Source: Myxococcales bacterium (GTDB taxonomy: Bacteria; Myxococcota_C; UBA6777). From it: a stretch of 7,055 nucleotides of DNA. The position numbers were made by a program, and so were the translations under genes. The stretch spans positions 1-7,055 of the forward strand of contig JALTMC010000162.1 in NCBI GenBank assembly GCA_027005175.1, written 5' to 3'. Shown here in pieces: positions 1 through 6,723 of the stretch. The notes under the pieces were generated by a model that ran no database searches, was not told the DNA's origin, and saw only the letters and a list, made by a program, of their open reading frames with translations. Position 1 is the first letter of the stretch, and each line of letters begins with the position of its first letter.

Positions 1-152
1 GTTAGACCGACAGCGTTTGCACCTGCTTTTCGGCCATAAAGAGCAACAGCCGAAGTTAAGGCAGCAAACAAAAGACTGGCAACCAAAACCCATTTGTCTC
101 GTGTGCGTTCAAGAAATTCATGGAGCATCAATGCCCGAGCAACTCGTCCCAT
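1..152 (-). CDS. nosY: NosY, ABC-type permease of the nos maturation complex (N-terminal part only)
   Basis: Only the first 50 codons are in the window; the gene continues beyond the left edge. NosY is the multi-spanning inner-membrane subunit that works with NosF and NosD in assembling the CuZ centre of NosZ. The visible protein starts MGRVARALMLHEFLERTRDK, a basic amphipathic stretch followed by a hydrophobic segment at about residues 21-39 (WVLVASLLFAALTSAVALYG). This matches the usual start of NosY/ABC-2 type permeases, where a short cytoplasmic helix precedes the first membrane span. The ATG lies 2 bases after the nosF TAG stop and has the best ribosome binding site in the operon. The assignment rests on this N-terminal pattern and on the position after nosF, since too little sequence is present for a family motif. 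Another ABC-2 permease is the only real alternative. Confidence 0.85.
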   Translation of the reverse strand, partial: MGRVARALMLHEFLERTRDKWVLVASLLFAALTSAVALYGRKAGANAVGL

Positions 153-154
153 GG

Positions 155-1126
155 CTAGCCCTCCTCCAATAGCTTTTCATAGACAACGTCGAGTGTTGGT
201 TCTTCAATTCGTATACGACGCAATGCCCCGGGAAACTGGCCTTGCAAGGTCAGAAATTCAAGCAAGTCACGGTCAGGGACAGAAAGAGAAAGCTGTGTTG
301 GCCTGCTGGTGCCTGTCGCAACACGACCCTCTGTTCTAGCTTCCGATGATGTCGAAGGTTGAGTAAGGATACCTTTTCCCCATTTTTCGAGAGCTTCCGT
401 CAATGCAATCGCCTGCTCCGAAGCTTCATCACCTGCAAAATGCATCATCACCTTGTGCGAGATGCCAGCCGACTGTCGAAGTTCGTCGGGTGTTCCACAA
501 GCAAGTACCTGGCCTGAGCGCAGCACACAAACACGATCCACATGACGCTCAAGGAGAGCCATATCATGAGTTGACATGAGAATCATCCGCCCCTTATCAC
601 GCCACTCTGCAAGGATAGACCAAAGAACCTTCAATCCTTCCTGGTCCAGTCCGCCAGTGGGTTCATCGAGGACGAGGAAATCGGGGTTGGCAAGAATGGA
701 AACCGCCAACCCCAAACGCTGTCGCATGCCACGCGAGTAGCCGCGCACGGGTCGGCGTGCGGCATGCTCCAAGCTCACTCGTGCAAGCACCTCATCCACA
801 CGCTTTTTCGAGATATTCCTGGCACGTGCGAAGAACAGAAGGACCTGACGACCCGAAAGATTTTCGGAAAAAGCGACAGCCTCTGGAAGATAACCCAATC
901 GCTCCTTAACAGAGTTGTCAACCTTGCGAAGAACACCATCGATCCGAAGTTGTCCAGCGTTGGCTGAGACCAATCCTAAAAGCACTTTATTCAGCGTTGA
1001 TTTTCCTGCACCGTTCGGGCCAATCAACATTAAAATCTCGCCTGCTGATACCTCTATATTTACTTTTGACAATGCATGTAGAGATCCAAACTGAACGGAG
1101 ATATCCTCCAAAGCAAGAGTCTTCAT
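155..1126 (-). CDS. nosF: NosF, cytoplasmic ATP-binding subunit of the NosDFY complex
   Basis: This ABC ATPase of about 323 residues drives the NosFY membrane complex that acts with periplasmic NosD in maturing the CuZ centre of nitrous oxide reductase. The nucleotide-binding site is complete: Walker A GPNGAGKST (residues 36-44), a YLPE segment at the Q-loop position (79-82), signature YSRGMRQRL (130-138), Walker B FLVLDEP (150-156), D-loop GGLD (158-161) and H-loop His in STHD (187). About 110 residues follow the ATPase core, ending in a charged tail. They include a Ser/Thr-rich stretch (TQPSTSSEARTEGRVATGTS) that looks like a flexible linker. The ATG at 1126 is preferred because it forms ATGA with the nosD stop codon. 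An in-frame ATG at 1141 would add five residues and overlap nosD further, and neither start has a strong ribosome binding site. The family call is secure from the motifs plus its place between nosD and nosY. Confidence 0.95.
   Translation of the reverse strand: MKTLALEDISVQFGSLHALSKVNIEVSAGEILMLIGPNGAGKSTLNKVLLGLVSANAGQLRIDGVLRKVDNSVKERLGYLPEAVAFSENLSGRQVLLFFARARNISKKRVDEVLARVSLEHAARRPVRGYSRGMRQRLGLAVSILANPDFLVLDEPTGGLDQEGLKVLWSILAEWRDKGRMILMSTHDMALLERHVDRVCVLRSGQVLACGTPDELRQSAGISHKVMMHFAGDEASEQAIALTEALEKWGKGILTQPSTSSEARTEGRVATGTSRPTQLSLSVPDRDLLEFLTLQGQFPGALRRIRIEEPTLDVVYEKLLEEG
159..167 (-). promoter_or_regulatory. Strong ribosome binding site for nosY
   Basis: The minus strand reads GGAGGAGGG, then 6 bases (CTAGCC), then the nosY ATG at 152. 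It lies inside the last codons of nosF. It is much the strongest Shine-Dalgarno sequence in the operon; the other genes have weak ones and probably rely partly on translational coupling. It fixes the nosY start. Confidence 0.85.
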
Positions 1127-2448
1127 TTTGCTTTTTTCCATTGCATCAAAGGTCGCAGGTCAACGATTGTAGGGACACGAATCAACGGTAGCTTTCGCTC
1201 CATATGAGAGAGCAGCTCAAGAGCAGGGCTACGCAGCAACAACGCGGATGATGGGTAGCGATAGAGAAGGTTGGTCGTGAAGCTATCCATGCGATAAGGA
1301 CGATCACCGAGACCATCCCCATTTTGGTCCCATCCGATATAATCGCTCCAATAGTTCCCCTTCCCTTTTCGCCCCCACACCAGGTCCTTAGCACCGACGT
1401 AATAAACCTGTTGAACATTCCCAACAAAAGCATTTTCTGTCACATGATTTCGCAAGGTACCCGCCCAAATACGAGCACCGGTTTGATTCGCACGTAGCAT
1501 GTTACGACGGATCAAGTTATCTGTACTGGAAAAAAAGAAAAAACCTTCACCATTTTTAATCAACTGGTTTCCCACGATTTTACAGTACTGAGCATCGCGA
1601 AACAAGATCCCATTCCTCTTGTTGTTTTTGGCGATATTTCTATCCACCGTCATATGATGACTCTCCATCAAGGCAAAACCAGTTAAGTTATTCTCACTGA
1701 TATTCTTGCGCAAAATATTTCGGTGAGAGTACATATAATGAACACCATAGCGCTGGTTAAAAAGCTTATTGCCTTCGATTAAGCTATCGTGAACGGCAGA
1801 GACATAGATCCCATCACGAGCCCCAACGATTGTGTTTTTTGTCACGATCATATGAGAGCCATTAAACAGATGAATTCCATTGCCTCGGTCGGAGTCTAAG
1901 AGCTTGCTTCGACCGAGGATACTATTCTCATAAATGTTGACCTTATTGGTTTCATGAACCCAGATCCCAAAAGCACAATCACGAAGCTTATTCTTTCGTA
2001 AAATCGTTCCTGTCGCAGAGGGCTTGAGATAGATACAACTATCTGGCCCACCAAGGTCTTTCCCACTCCCTTGTACAGTGAGACCCTCCACAATGGTTCC
2101 AGGCGCAGATACGATGAGTACTTTCCCTTTCCCTTTCCCATCCAGAATACCACCTTTTCCACGAAGGGTAATCCGACGTTTCAAAGTCACAGGACCCCAC
2201 CATGTACCAACAGGCACCTCCACCACATCACCCGGTTGCGCCAGCGCAATCGTTTGTTGCAATGTTTTTGCATGTTTCCCTGCTACCAGCGTTCGAGCCG
2301 AAACAGCAGAAGGCAGAAGAGTCCACAAGAGTAGCAGTAACTCCATCCACCGACCAAGCCGCTGGATGGAGTATGGTATCCGTTGTGACACGACGCCCCT
2401 ATTCCATCCACTGTTCAGAGCCCTAGCATCCACCGGAAAGACTCTCAT
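1123..2448 (-). CDS. nosD: NosD, periplasmic beta-helix copper-site maturation protein
   Basis: NosD is the periplasmic partner of the NosFY ABC transporter and is required for CuZ assembly in NosZ. With this start it has 441 residues. A hydrophobic signal core (ELLLLLWTLLPSAVSA, cleavage likely after residue 51) leads into the mature protein. Residues about 119-349 are a run of roughly 22-residue repeats of the type N-x-I-x-x-N...GI, the hallmark of a right-handed parallel beta-helix (CASH/NosD family). The NosD C-terminal signature follows: NYWSD (365-369), a calcium-loop-like WDQNGDGLGD, and YRYPSSALLLRSPALELL (396-413). The start is uncertain. ATG 2448 overlaps the nosR stop as ATGA. GTG 2391 has AGGGG just upstream and gives a conventional 32-residue signal peptide. 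ATG 2346 would leave no positive charge before the hydrophobic core. The region upstream of 2346 carries the Arg residues a signal peptide needs, so I favour 2448 or 2391. Confidence 0.93.
   Translation of the reverse strand: MRVFPVDARALNSGWNRGVVSQRIPYSIQRLGRWMELLLLLWTLLPSAVSARTLVAGKHAKTLQQTIALAQPGDVVEVPVGTWWGPVTLKRRITLRGKGGILDGKGKGKVLIVSAPGTIVEGLTVQGSGKDLGGPDSCIYLKPSATGTILRKNKLRDCAFGIWVHETNKVNIYENSILGRSKLLDSDRGNGIHLFNGSHMIVTKNTIVGARDGIYVSAVHDSLIEGNKLFNQRYGVHYMYSHRNILRKNISENNLTGFALMESHHMTVDRNIAKNNKRNGILFRDAQYCKIVGNQLIKNGEGFFFFSSTDNLIRRNMLRANQTGARIWAGTLRNHVTENAFVGNVQQVYYVGAKDLVWGRKGKGNYWSDYIGWDQNGDGLGDRPYRMDSFTTNLLYRYPSSALLLRSPALELLSHMERKLPLIRVPTIVDLRPLMQWKKAK
2122..2139. repeat. Three tandem copies of the hexamer TTTCCC within nosD
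   Basis: On the coding strand this is (GGGAAA)x3, encoding Gly-Lys-Gly-Lys-Gly-Lys early in the NosD beta-helix. Because the unit is 6 bases, copy-number slippage would add or remove Gly-Lys pairs without breaking the frame. It may be no more than a Gly/Lys-rich turn with uniform codons. Confidence 0.7.
2340..2372 (-). repeat. Inverted repeat at the 5' end of nosD covering an internal ATG
   Basis: Perfect 10-base arms ACTCCATCCA and TGGATGGAGT flank a 13-base loop. In the minus-strand transcript the 3' arm contains the in-frame ATG at 2346, the most obvious shorter nosD start. Folded, the hairpin would hide that ATG, which supports initiation further upstream (2448 or 2391). No T-tract follows on either strand, so it is not an intrinsic terminator. 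It could also modulate nosD relative to nosR translation; that is inference. Confidence 0.55.
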
Positions 2449-4505
2449 ACATCCCGCAACTGCTGCTGCAATCGCTCCCATCTTTTTTTGTCGGCTTCTG
2501 CACCCATTTCTTGAAGCTGTTTCAGTCCGATAAGAGGTGGGCAGATCTCATCGGATCGGTAATTCGCTTCACACTCCATGCAGTTAAGGCATTCACGTGG
2601 ATCGATCGTTCCATCTTCATCAATCGCCTTGGGCTCACAGATCTTTGTACAGATCTTACAACTGGAACAAAACGCTCTGCGTTTCGGACCTGAAAAACGA
2701 AAGCTACCAAAGATCGCTAAAGCACCACCCATAGGACAAACATACCGACAAAAGGGTCGCCACCACACAACGGATACAGCAAGTAAGACAACCCACCACG
2801 TAAAGAATCCCCAATGGCGTTGCCATGGATAAACAAGAAAGGTCGATTTAAAAGGCTCAATCTCTGCGAGTTTTTCGCCCAAGATCGGCTGAATTAAGAA
2901 TACAACAACCAGACCGACAAAGAGAAAGTACCGAAGGTATCGAAGCTTCCTGTGAAGTTTGTCAGGAAGTTCATAAGGTTTCAGCCCTAGCTTTGCTCCC
3001 ACCAAGTGAAGTAACTCTGTCAGAGCACCATAGGGACACACCCATCCACAGAACACCCCTCGCCCCCAAATCAAAGAGACAATGGCGATAAAGATCCAGC
3101 TGAGAAAGAGCAACGGCTCACTGAGGAAGAGTTCCCAACGAAACTCTTTAATCAGACCTTCCAGGAAGGTCAGTATTTGAGTGATGGAAGGCTGGGCCCG
3201 CATAAAAAGCCCAACCATCACAAAACTTGTCAGCATCACTCCAATATGCAGCCGTTTCAGTAAGATCTTGTTGCCTGTGGTATAACGACGTGCCACAAAG
3301 ATCCCCATCACCAAAAGTAAAAAAGAGACAAGAAAGATGATATCCCCTTTTTTATTTTTCCAGGCTTGCACATAAACCGGTGCGTTGGGATCAGGTCCGT
3401 CCAACTTGTAGACCGTACGGGGTAAACGGTGCGTTGACTTAAACTGACGAAATTCACGATGAAATGCACCTTTCCCATCATACCGACTACCCAAAAAAAC
3501 CATCTGGTAGGGAGAGCCAGGATCGATCTGCGCACCACGTGAAAAGAAGACAGCTCCTTCCTTAAAAGAAGGAGCACCTTTCGTCTCAATGCTCGTTAAG
3601 TTTTTATAATCAGTATCCCGAAAGACCAGCTCCCGAAGGCCCTGCTCGATCCGAATGCGGTCAAAGATACCACCACGCACATAACCCGACCCTTTAAAGG
3701 AATCAGACCCATTCCCCAACACAACAAAGAGATGCTGCCCTGGCTTGAGTTTTTTCATATAGTAGGCATACGTCAGCTTTCCCAACAAAGAGCGACCGAC
3801 TTGTGGTGCGTCAGCTATGGTGTACCAGAGGTCGATAAAGTTCCCCTTCGGGTTCTTCACCCCCATCTGCTTTTGTGTGACAGTGAGACGTCCCCAAACT
3901 CCTTTGGAGACCATCTCTTGCCAGCTCAGCAACCTATCCGAAGCAACAAAGTGTCCACGAGTAAGTTGAGAGAGCTTGATCACACCTTCAGCAACACCCA
4001 CGGCACGAGCAGACTCCAGAATCGTTTTGTTCTGTGCCAAAACTGTAACCGTAGCCCCGGAAATAACATCAACGGCAAGAACCCCTGGAGACTTACGTCC
4101 AACCACCACCCGTGATGTAGCCTTCTTCCCCACATAAAACTTGGAAAAGTGATGCAACTTGGACTCAGGAATCCCCACCAATAAAATCGGCTCGTTGTGG
4201 TGGATCACCTGGACTCCTGTAATGACACCCTTGGGGTTGAGCCCCACAAGCGTCACCAAAGGTTTGCCAGAATAAGCGGGCACATCGACAACATCGGTCG
4301 ATAAGACCACCCAACCCACTAACATATTTGCCTTGTTGTAACCCGCAAGATGTGGGCCCTTTTTGGAGGGAATGAACCGGACTGCACCAGGAAGAATCGT
4401 GCGACAAGGCATCTTGACGCAGTCGAGCTTGGTAGGAACTTTTTCTCCCGCAAAAGACACAGAGGCCAACAAAAAACACCCCAACCAGGCAAGCAACGAC
4501 AGCAT
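2445..4505 (-). CDS. nosR: NosR, membrane flavo-iron-sulfur protein for N2O reduction
   Basis: NosR is the transmembrane electron-transfer protein needed for nos expression and NosZ activity; it is thought to pass quinol-derived electrons to NosZ. The chosen start gives 686 residues. Order of parts: Sec signal peptide (about 1-20, cut near SFAG); periplasmic FMN-binding domain with flavinylation motif DVISGAT (146-152, Thr152 the expected FMN acceptor); a long periplasmic middle region; membrane spans near 388-406, 419-436, 464-481, 526-542 and 567-583; two CxxxCP motifs (Cys486/490 and Cys586/590); then two [4Fe-4S] sites, Cys613/616/619/623 (ending CEP) and Cys639/642/645/655. All expected cofactor motifs are intact. 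The ATG at 4505 lies 17 bases after the nosZ stop and places a clean hydrophobic core at the N-terminus. The frame stays open upstream to 4595, inside nosZ, but that extension has no signal-like features. Covalent FMN implies an ApbE/NosX-type transferase outside the window. Unusually, nosR lies after nosZ. An extra Cys pair (CVKMPC, 29-34) follows the signal peptide. Confidence 0.95.
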   Translation of the reverse strand: MLSLLAWLGCFLLASVSFAGEKVPTKLDCVKMPCRTILPGAVRFIPSKKGPHLAGYNKANMLVGWVVLSTDVVDVPAYSGKPLVTLVGLNPKGVITGVQVIHHNEPILLVGIPESKLHHFSKFYVGKKATSRVVVGRKSPGVLAVDVISGATVTVLAQNKTILESARAVGVAEGVIKLSQLTRGHFVASDRLLSWQEMVSKGVWGRLTVTQKQMGVKNPKGNFIDLWYTIADAPQVGRSLLGKLTYAYYMKKLKPGQHLFVVLGNGSDSFKGSGYVRGGIFDRIRIEQGLRELVFRDTDYKNLTSIETKGAPSFKEGAVFFSRGAQIDPGSPYQMVFLGSRYDGKGAFHREFRQFKSTHRLPRTVYKLDGPDPNAPVYVQAWKNKKGDIIFLVSFLLLVMGIFVARRYTTGNKILLKRLHIGVMLTSFVMVGLFMRAQPSITQILTFLEGLIKEFRWELFLSEPLLFLSWIFIAIVSLIWGRGVFCGWVCPYGALTELLHLVGAKLGLKPYELPDKLHRKLRYLRYFLFVGLVVVFLIQPILGEKLAEIEPFKSTFLVYPWQRHWGFFTWWVVLLAVSVVWWRPFCRYVCPMGGALAIFGSFRFSGPKRRAFCSSCKICTKICEPKAIDEDGTIDPRECLNCMECEANYRSDEICPPLIGLKQLQEMGAEADKKRWERLQQQLRDV

Positions 4506-4522
4506 GATTGGGAGGCTTCGCC

Positions 4523-6463
4523 CTAAGCGGTAACGAGCATCCTGCCACGCATTTCGAGATGCAGCGCATGGCAGAACCATGGGCAATAGTACCAAAAGAC
4601 ACCTTCTTTCTTTGCAACAAACGTCATGCTGTTTGTTGCGCGTGCATTCACCAGGAAGTTTACATCGTGATGAGTCATACAGAAACCGTGAGAGAGATCC
4701 TCAACATTATCTTGATTCGTAACGATAATTTGGACCGTATCTCCCTTCTTTACAGTGAAATGAGTCGTATTGAACTTGGGCGCCTTGCTCGTCATATAGA
4801 CTCGAACCAGACCCTTTTTGCGTTTGATCACATTGGCGGTCAGAAGATCAACACCATCTTCCTTCGCCCACTGTTGGTAGAGCGTATACTGTGCTCCCGT
4901 TCGTGGGTCAAGCTTCACAGGCCGAATTAAATCTTTTTTCACCACAACACAATCATGTGGCTCCGGATACGTCGGACCATCGTGAACCAACTCCATCTTC
5001 GCTCCAGAGATATCGATCAACTGGTCGTTTTCTGGATGCAAGAGACCCACATTGAGGAAGCGGTCTTTGGAAAACTTACACAATGCAATAAGCCACTTGC
5101 CATCCGCGTCTTTGGTCTCACTCATCGAAGCATTTGTGTGCCCTACCTGAAAATGGACAGGCAGCTTCTCAAGAATCGCCGCAGTCGCAGCTTTCTTGTC
5201 TTTCTTACCATACGCCTCAATCGCCTTAGCAATGCTCCACTTGGTGATCACAGAGTCGATGAAGATCGATGTATAAGCATTCCCACGGTTGTCAAAACAA
5301 GTGTGGAGAGGCCCCAATCCAACTTCCGGTTCTGCAATAACACAATCCCGAGGCTTGATCTTCCCCTCGAATGCTGCCGCCAACTTGCTAATATCAACCA
5401 CAGACACTGTGGGAGAAAGCTTACCTGAGACCATGGCATAACGACCCGTCGGATCGATGTTCACACCATGAGGACTCTTGGGTACAGGCACCCGCATCAC
5501 ATAAGCACTGTCTTTGCCACGAGCATCCACAACAGGAACCTTCGACGTCCCCACAGTGATGGTTTTACCTGCTTTAACAGCTTTTTCAATATTCTCTATG
5601 TTAAACACATACAGATGGTCGCGCTCATTCCCCATCATTTTTTCGAGCGTCACAGCACCTTCTGAGTTGTAACAAGTCGCAAAAGAATACTTACCTTGGT
5701 AGTCTGTGGCACAGAGGTCCATGTTGCCTTCCACCAAAACCTGCCACTTAACCTGCATGGTCTCACCGTCAACGGCCGTATGCATCGCACCGTATGTTTC
5801 CGGCTTATCCATACCTGTTCCATTGTTTGGCATGGGAGTTCGGAACTCACTGTTGGTAAAAACATAACCTGTTTTATGACGCTGAGGAAAAATACCGTGT
5901 GTACCATTGGAGTTGGGAAGACTAACAATTGCATCCACTTCAAAGGTGTCCAAGCGAACTCGTGCCAAACGTGCGCTGGCTTTGTCATTCACATACGCAT
6001 AACGACCGTCATACGTACCATCTTTGTAAGAGAGATGTACATGGTGAGTGTCTCCAGTAAGAACCCCACCCAACAGTCGTTTGGAGTAGTCTGTAAAACC
6101 CCATCCTGTCGCTGCATCGGCATTAAAAACTGGGATTCGCTTGAGCTCGCGCATCGAAGGAACACCCAGAATGCGAATCTCACCCGACTGACCTCCACTC
6201 CAAAAGCCATAGTAGTCATCGTGCTTTCCCGGAGGTACATGAGACTTGTTAGCATGCCCAGCTGCCGCAGGTATCGTTCGCACAGCAGGAGCCCCCCCCT
6301 TGCGCTCGCAACCCAACAACTGACTTCCGATCACCCCAAGACCTGCCAGAGAACTCGCTGTCAAAAAGGTACGACGACCCACGTTGTTTGATGAACCATT
6401 CTCTTCCTGGCTTGTCTGCTCTTCTGTAGAAGTAGTACTCTCATTCAGCTTTTCTTTGCTCAT
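4523..6463 (-). CDS. nosZ: NosZ, nitrous oxide reductase (clade I type, Tat signal with lipobox)
   Basis: This enzyme reduces N2O to N2 in the periplasm, with electrons entering at CuA and catalysis at the CuZ copper-sulfide cluster. It has 646 residues. The signal has a long acidic n-region, twin arginine GRRTFL (Arg30-31), a hydrophobic core, then LLGC with Cys52. The CuZ ligands, placed by homology, are His140 and His141 (DTHHVH), His189 (NGTHG), His332 (SPHG), His387 (LGPLHT), His442 (QVGHTN) and His503 (EPHD). The CuA cupredoxin domain is C-terminal: His592 (DLSHGF), then CPWFCHALHLEM giving Cys627, Trp629, Cys631, His635 and Met638. Spacing between several ligand pairs equals that in Pseudomonas stutzeri NosZ as I recall its numbering. 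KFSKDRFLNVG and CYNSE, conserved in the family, are present. The start MSKEKLN is chosen because it gives a sensible Tat n-region. The frame stays open to a GTG at 6529, but neither that nor the ATG at 6496 has a ribosome binding site; the site for 6463 is also weak. Twin-arginine signal plus NosR fits clade I. The lipobox is the odd part. Confidence 0.97.
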   Translation of the reverse strand: MSKEKLNESTTSTEEQTSQEENGSSNNVGRRTFLTASSLAGLGVIGSQLLGCERKGGAPAVRTIPAAAGHANKSHVPPGKHDDYYGFWSGGQSGEIRILGVPSMRELKRIPVFNADAATGWGFTDYSKRLLGGVLTGDTHHVHLSYKDGTYDGRYAYVNDKASARLARVRLDTFEVDAIVSLPNSNGTHGIFPQRHKTGYVFTNSEFRTPMPNNGTGMDKPETYGAMHTAVDGETMQVKWQVLVEGNMDLCATDYQGKYSFATCYNSEGAVTLEKMMGNERDHLYVFNIENIEKAVKAGKTITVGTSKVPVVDARGKDSAYVMRVPVPKSPHGVNIDPTGRYAMVSGKLSPTVSVVDISKLAAAFEGKIKPRDCVIAEPEVGLGPLHTCFDNRGNAYTSIFIDSVITKWSIAKAIEAYGKKDKKAATAAILEKLPVHFQVGHTNASMSETKDADGKWLIALCKFSKDRFLNVGLLHPENDQLIDISGAKMELVHDGPTYPEPHDCVVVKKDLIRPVKLDPRTGAQYTLYQQWAKEDGVDLLTANVIKRKKGLVRVYMTSKAPKFNTTHFTVKKGDTVQIIVTNQDNVEDLSHGFCMTHHDVNFLVNARATNSMTFVAKKEGVFWYYCPWFCHALHLEMRGRMLVTA

Positions 6464-6659
6464 TGCAACATACCCGTTTTTTTCAAAGAATATCATTTCA
6501 CGCGACGAGACGGAACCCTGACACCCCACTACCCATATGCCCCAGCTTCAAGAAAATCCCATATGCCCTACGACAATAGCCAGAACTCCCCAAGGAAAAA
6601 GCAAGCTTACCCCACCTATTCCCACGATCACTCAACATCAAAAATACCCGAACTCAAAC
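6464..6659 (-). other. Predicted long untranslated leader of nosZ
   Basis: No gene is supported in this stretch. If transcription starts near 6669, as the promoter geometry suggests, nosZ has a leader of roughly 205 bases. A 46-codon frame (ATG 6638 to TGA at 6498-6500) lies in it but has no convincing ribosome binding site or family resemblance. A duplicated 11-mer is listed separately. I see no recognisable riboswitch fold. Confidence 0.4.
6532..6568. repeat. Direct repeat of CCCATATGCCC (two copies, 26-base spacing)
   Basis: Identical 11-mers lie at 6532-6542 and 6558-6568. Each contains the palindromic core CATATG. The start-to-start distance of 26 bases is about two and a half DNA turns. 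They sit between the predicted promoter and nosZ, in the putative leader, and could be paired binding sites for a regulator on DNA or RNA. No known regulator is assigned. Confidence 0.5.
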
Positions 6660-6675
6660 TGGATATTTTTATCCA
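6660..6675. promoter_or_regulatory. 16-base palindrome at the predicted nosZ transcription start (possible operator)
   Basis: TGGATA-TTTT-TATCCA has perfect 6-base arms around a 4-base AT spacer. It directly abuts the TATAAA element and covers the predicted start site near 6669, the classic place for a repressor or secondary regulator. No T-run follows it in the minus direction that would suit a terminator, and the arms are short and AT-rich. I do not recognise the motif. Confidence 0.4.
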
Positions 6676-6681
6676 TTTATA
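6676..6681 (-). promoter_or_regulatory. Candidate -10 element of the nosZ promoter
   Basis: The minus strand reads TATAAA. Its centre is 53 bases downstream of the centre of the FNR-type box, close to the 52 expected when an FNR/CRP-family activator binds at about -61.5 (class I). No good -35 hexamer is found at 16-18 bases spacing, which is common at activator-dependent promoters. AT-rich DNA gives such hexamers by chance, so support rests on the spacing. Confidence 0.35.
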
Positions 6682-6723
6682 CTGCCCTCACCAAAAGTGT
6701 CGCATACAATGATCAATACACTG

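Noticed and set aside
4478-4505. A lipobox-like WLGC in the NosR signal peptide
   Set aside because: The Cys is followed by more hydrophobic residues (FLLASVSF) and lies mid-core, so it is not a lipoprotein cleavage site; cleavage near SFAG is more natural.
4165-4620. A 151-codon minus-strand frame overlapping the nosZ end and nosR start
   Set aside because: It lies out of frame over the end of nosZ and the signal and FMN domain of nosR; it has no domain features.
5696-6391. A 231-codon plus-strand open frame opposite nosZ
   Set aside because: It is antisense to a clearly coding nosZ with all catalytic motifs; the translation is rich in His, Arg, Thr and Cys with no family features. It is a shadow of nosZ codon structure.
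6498-6638. A 46-codon leader frame upstream of nosZ (ATG 6638, TGA 6498-6500)
   Set aside because: There is no convincing ribosome binding site and no recognisable leader-peptide pattern, and it includes the duplicated 11-mer. It may be chance.
6703-6716. A possible second FNR-type site (TTGAT half-site on the minus strand, followed by CATTGTATG)
   Set aside because: Only one half matches the consensus; the other half does not resemble ATCAA.
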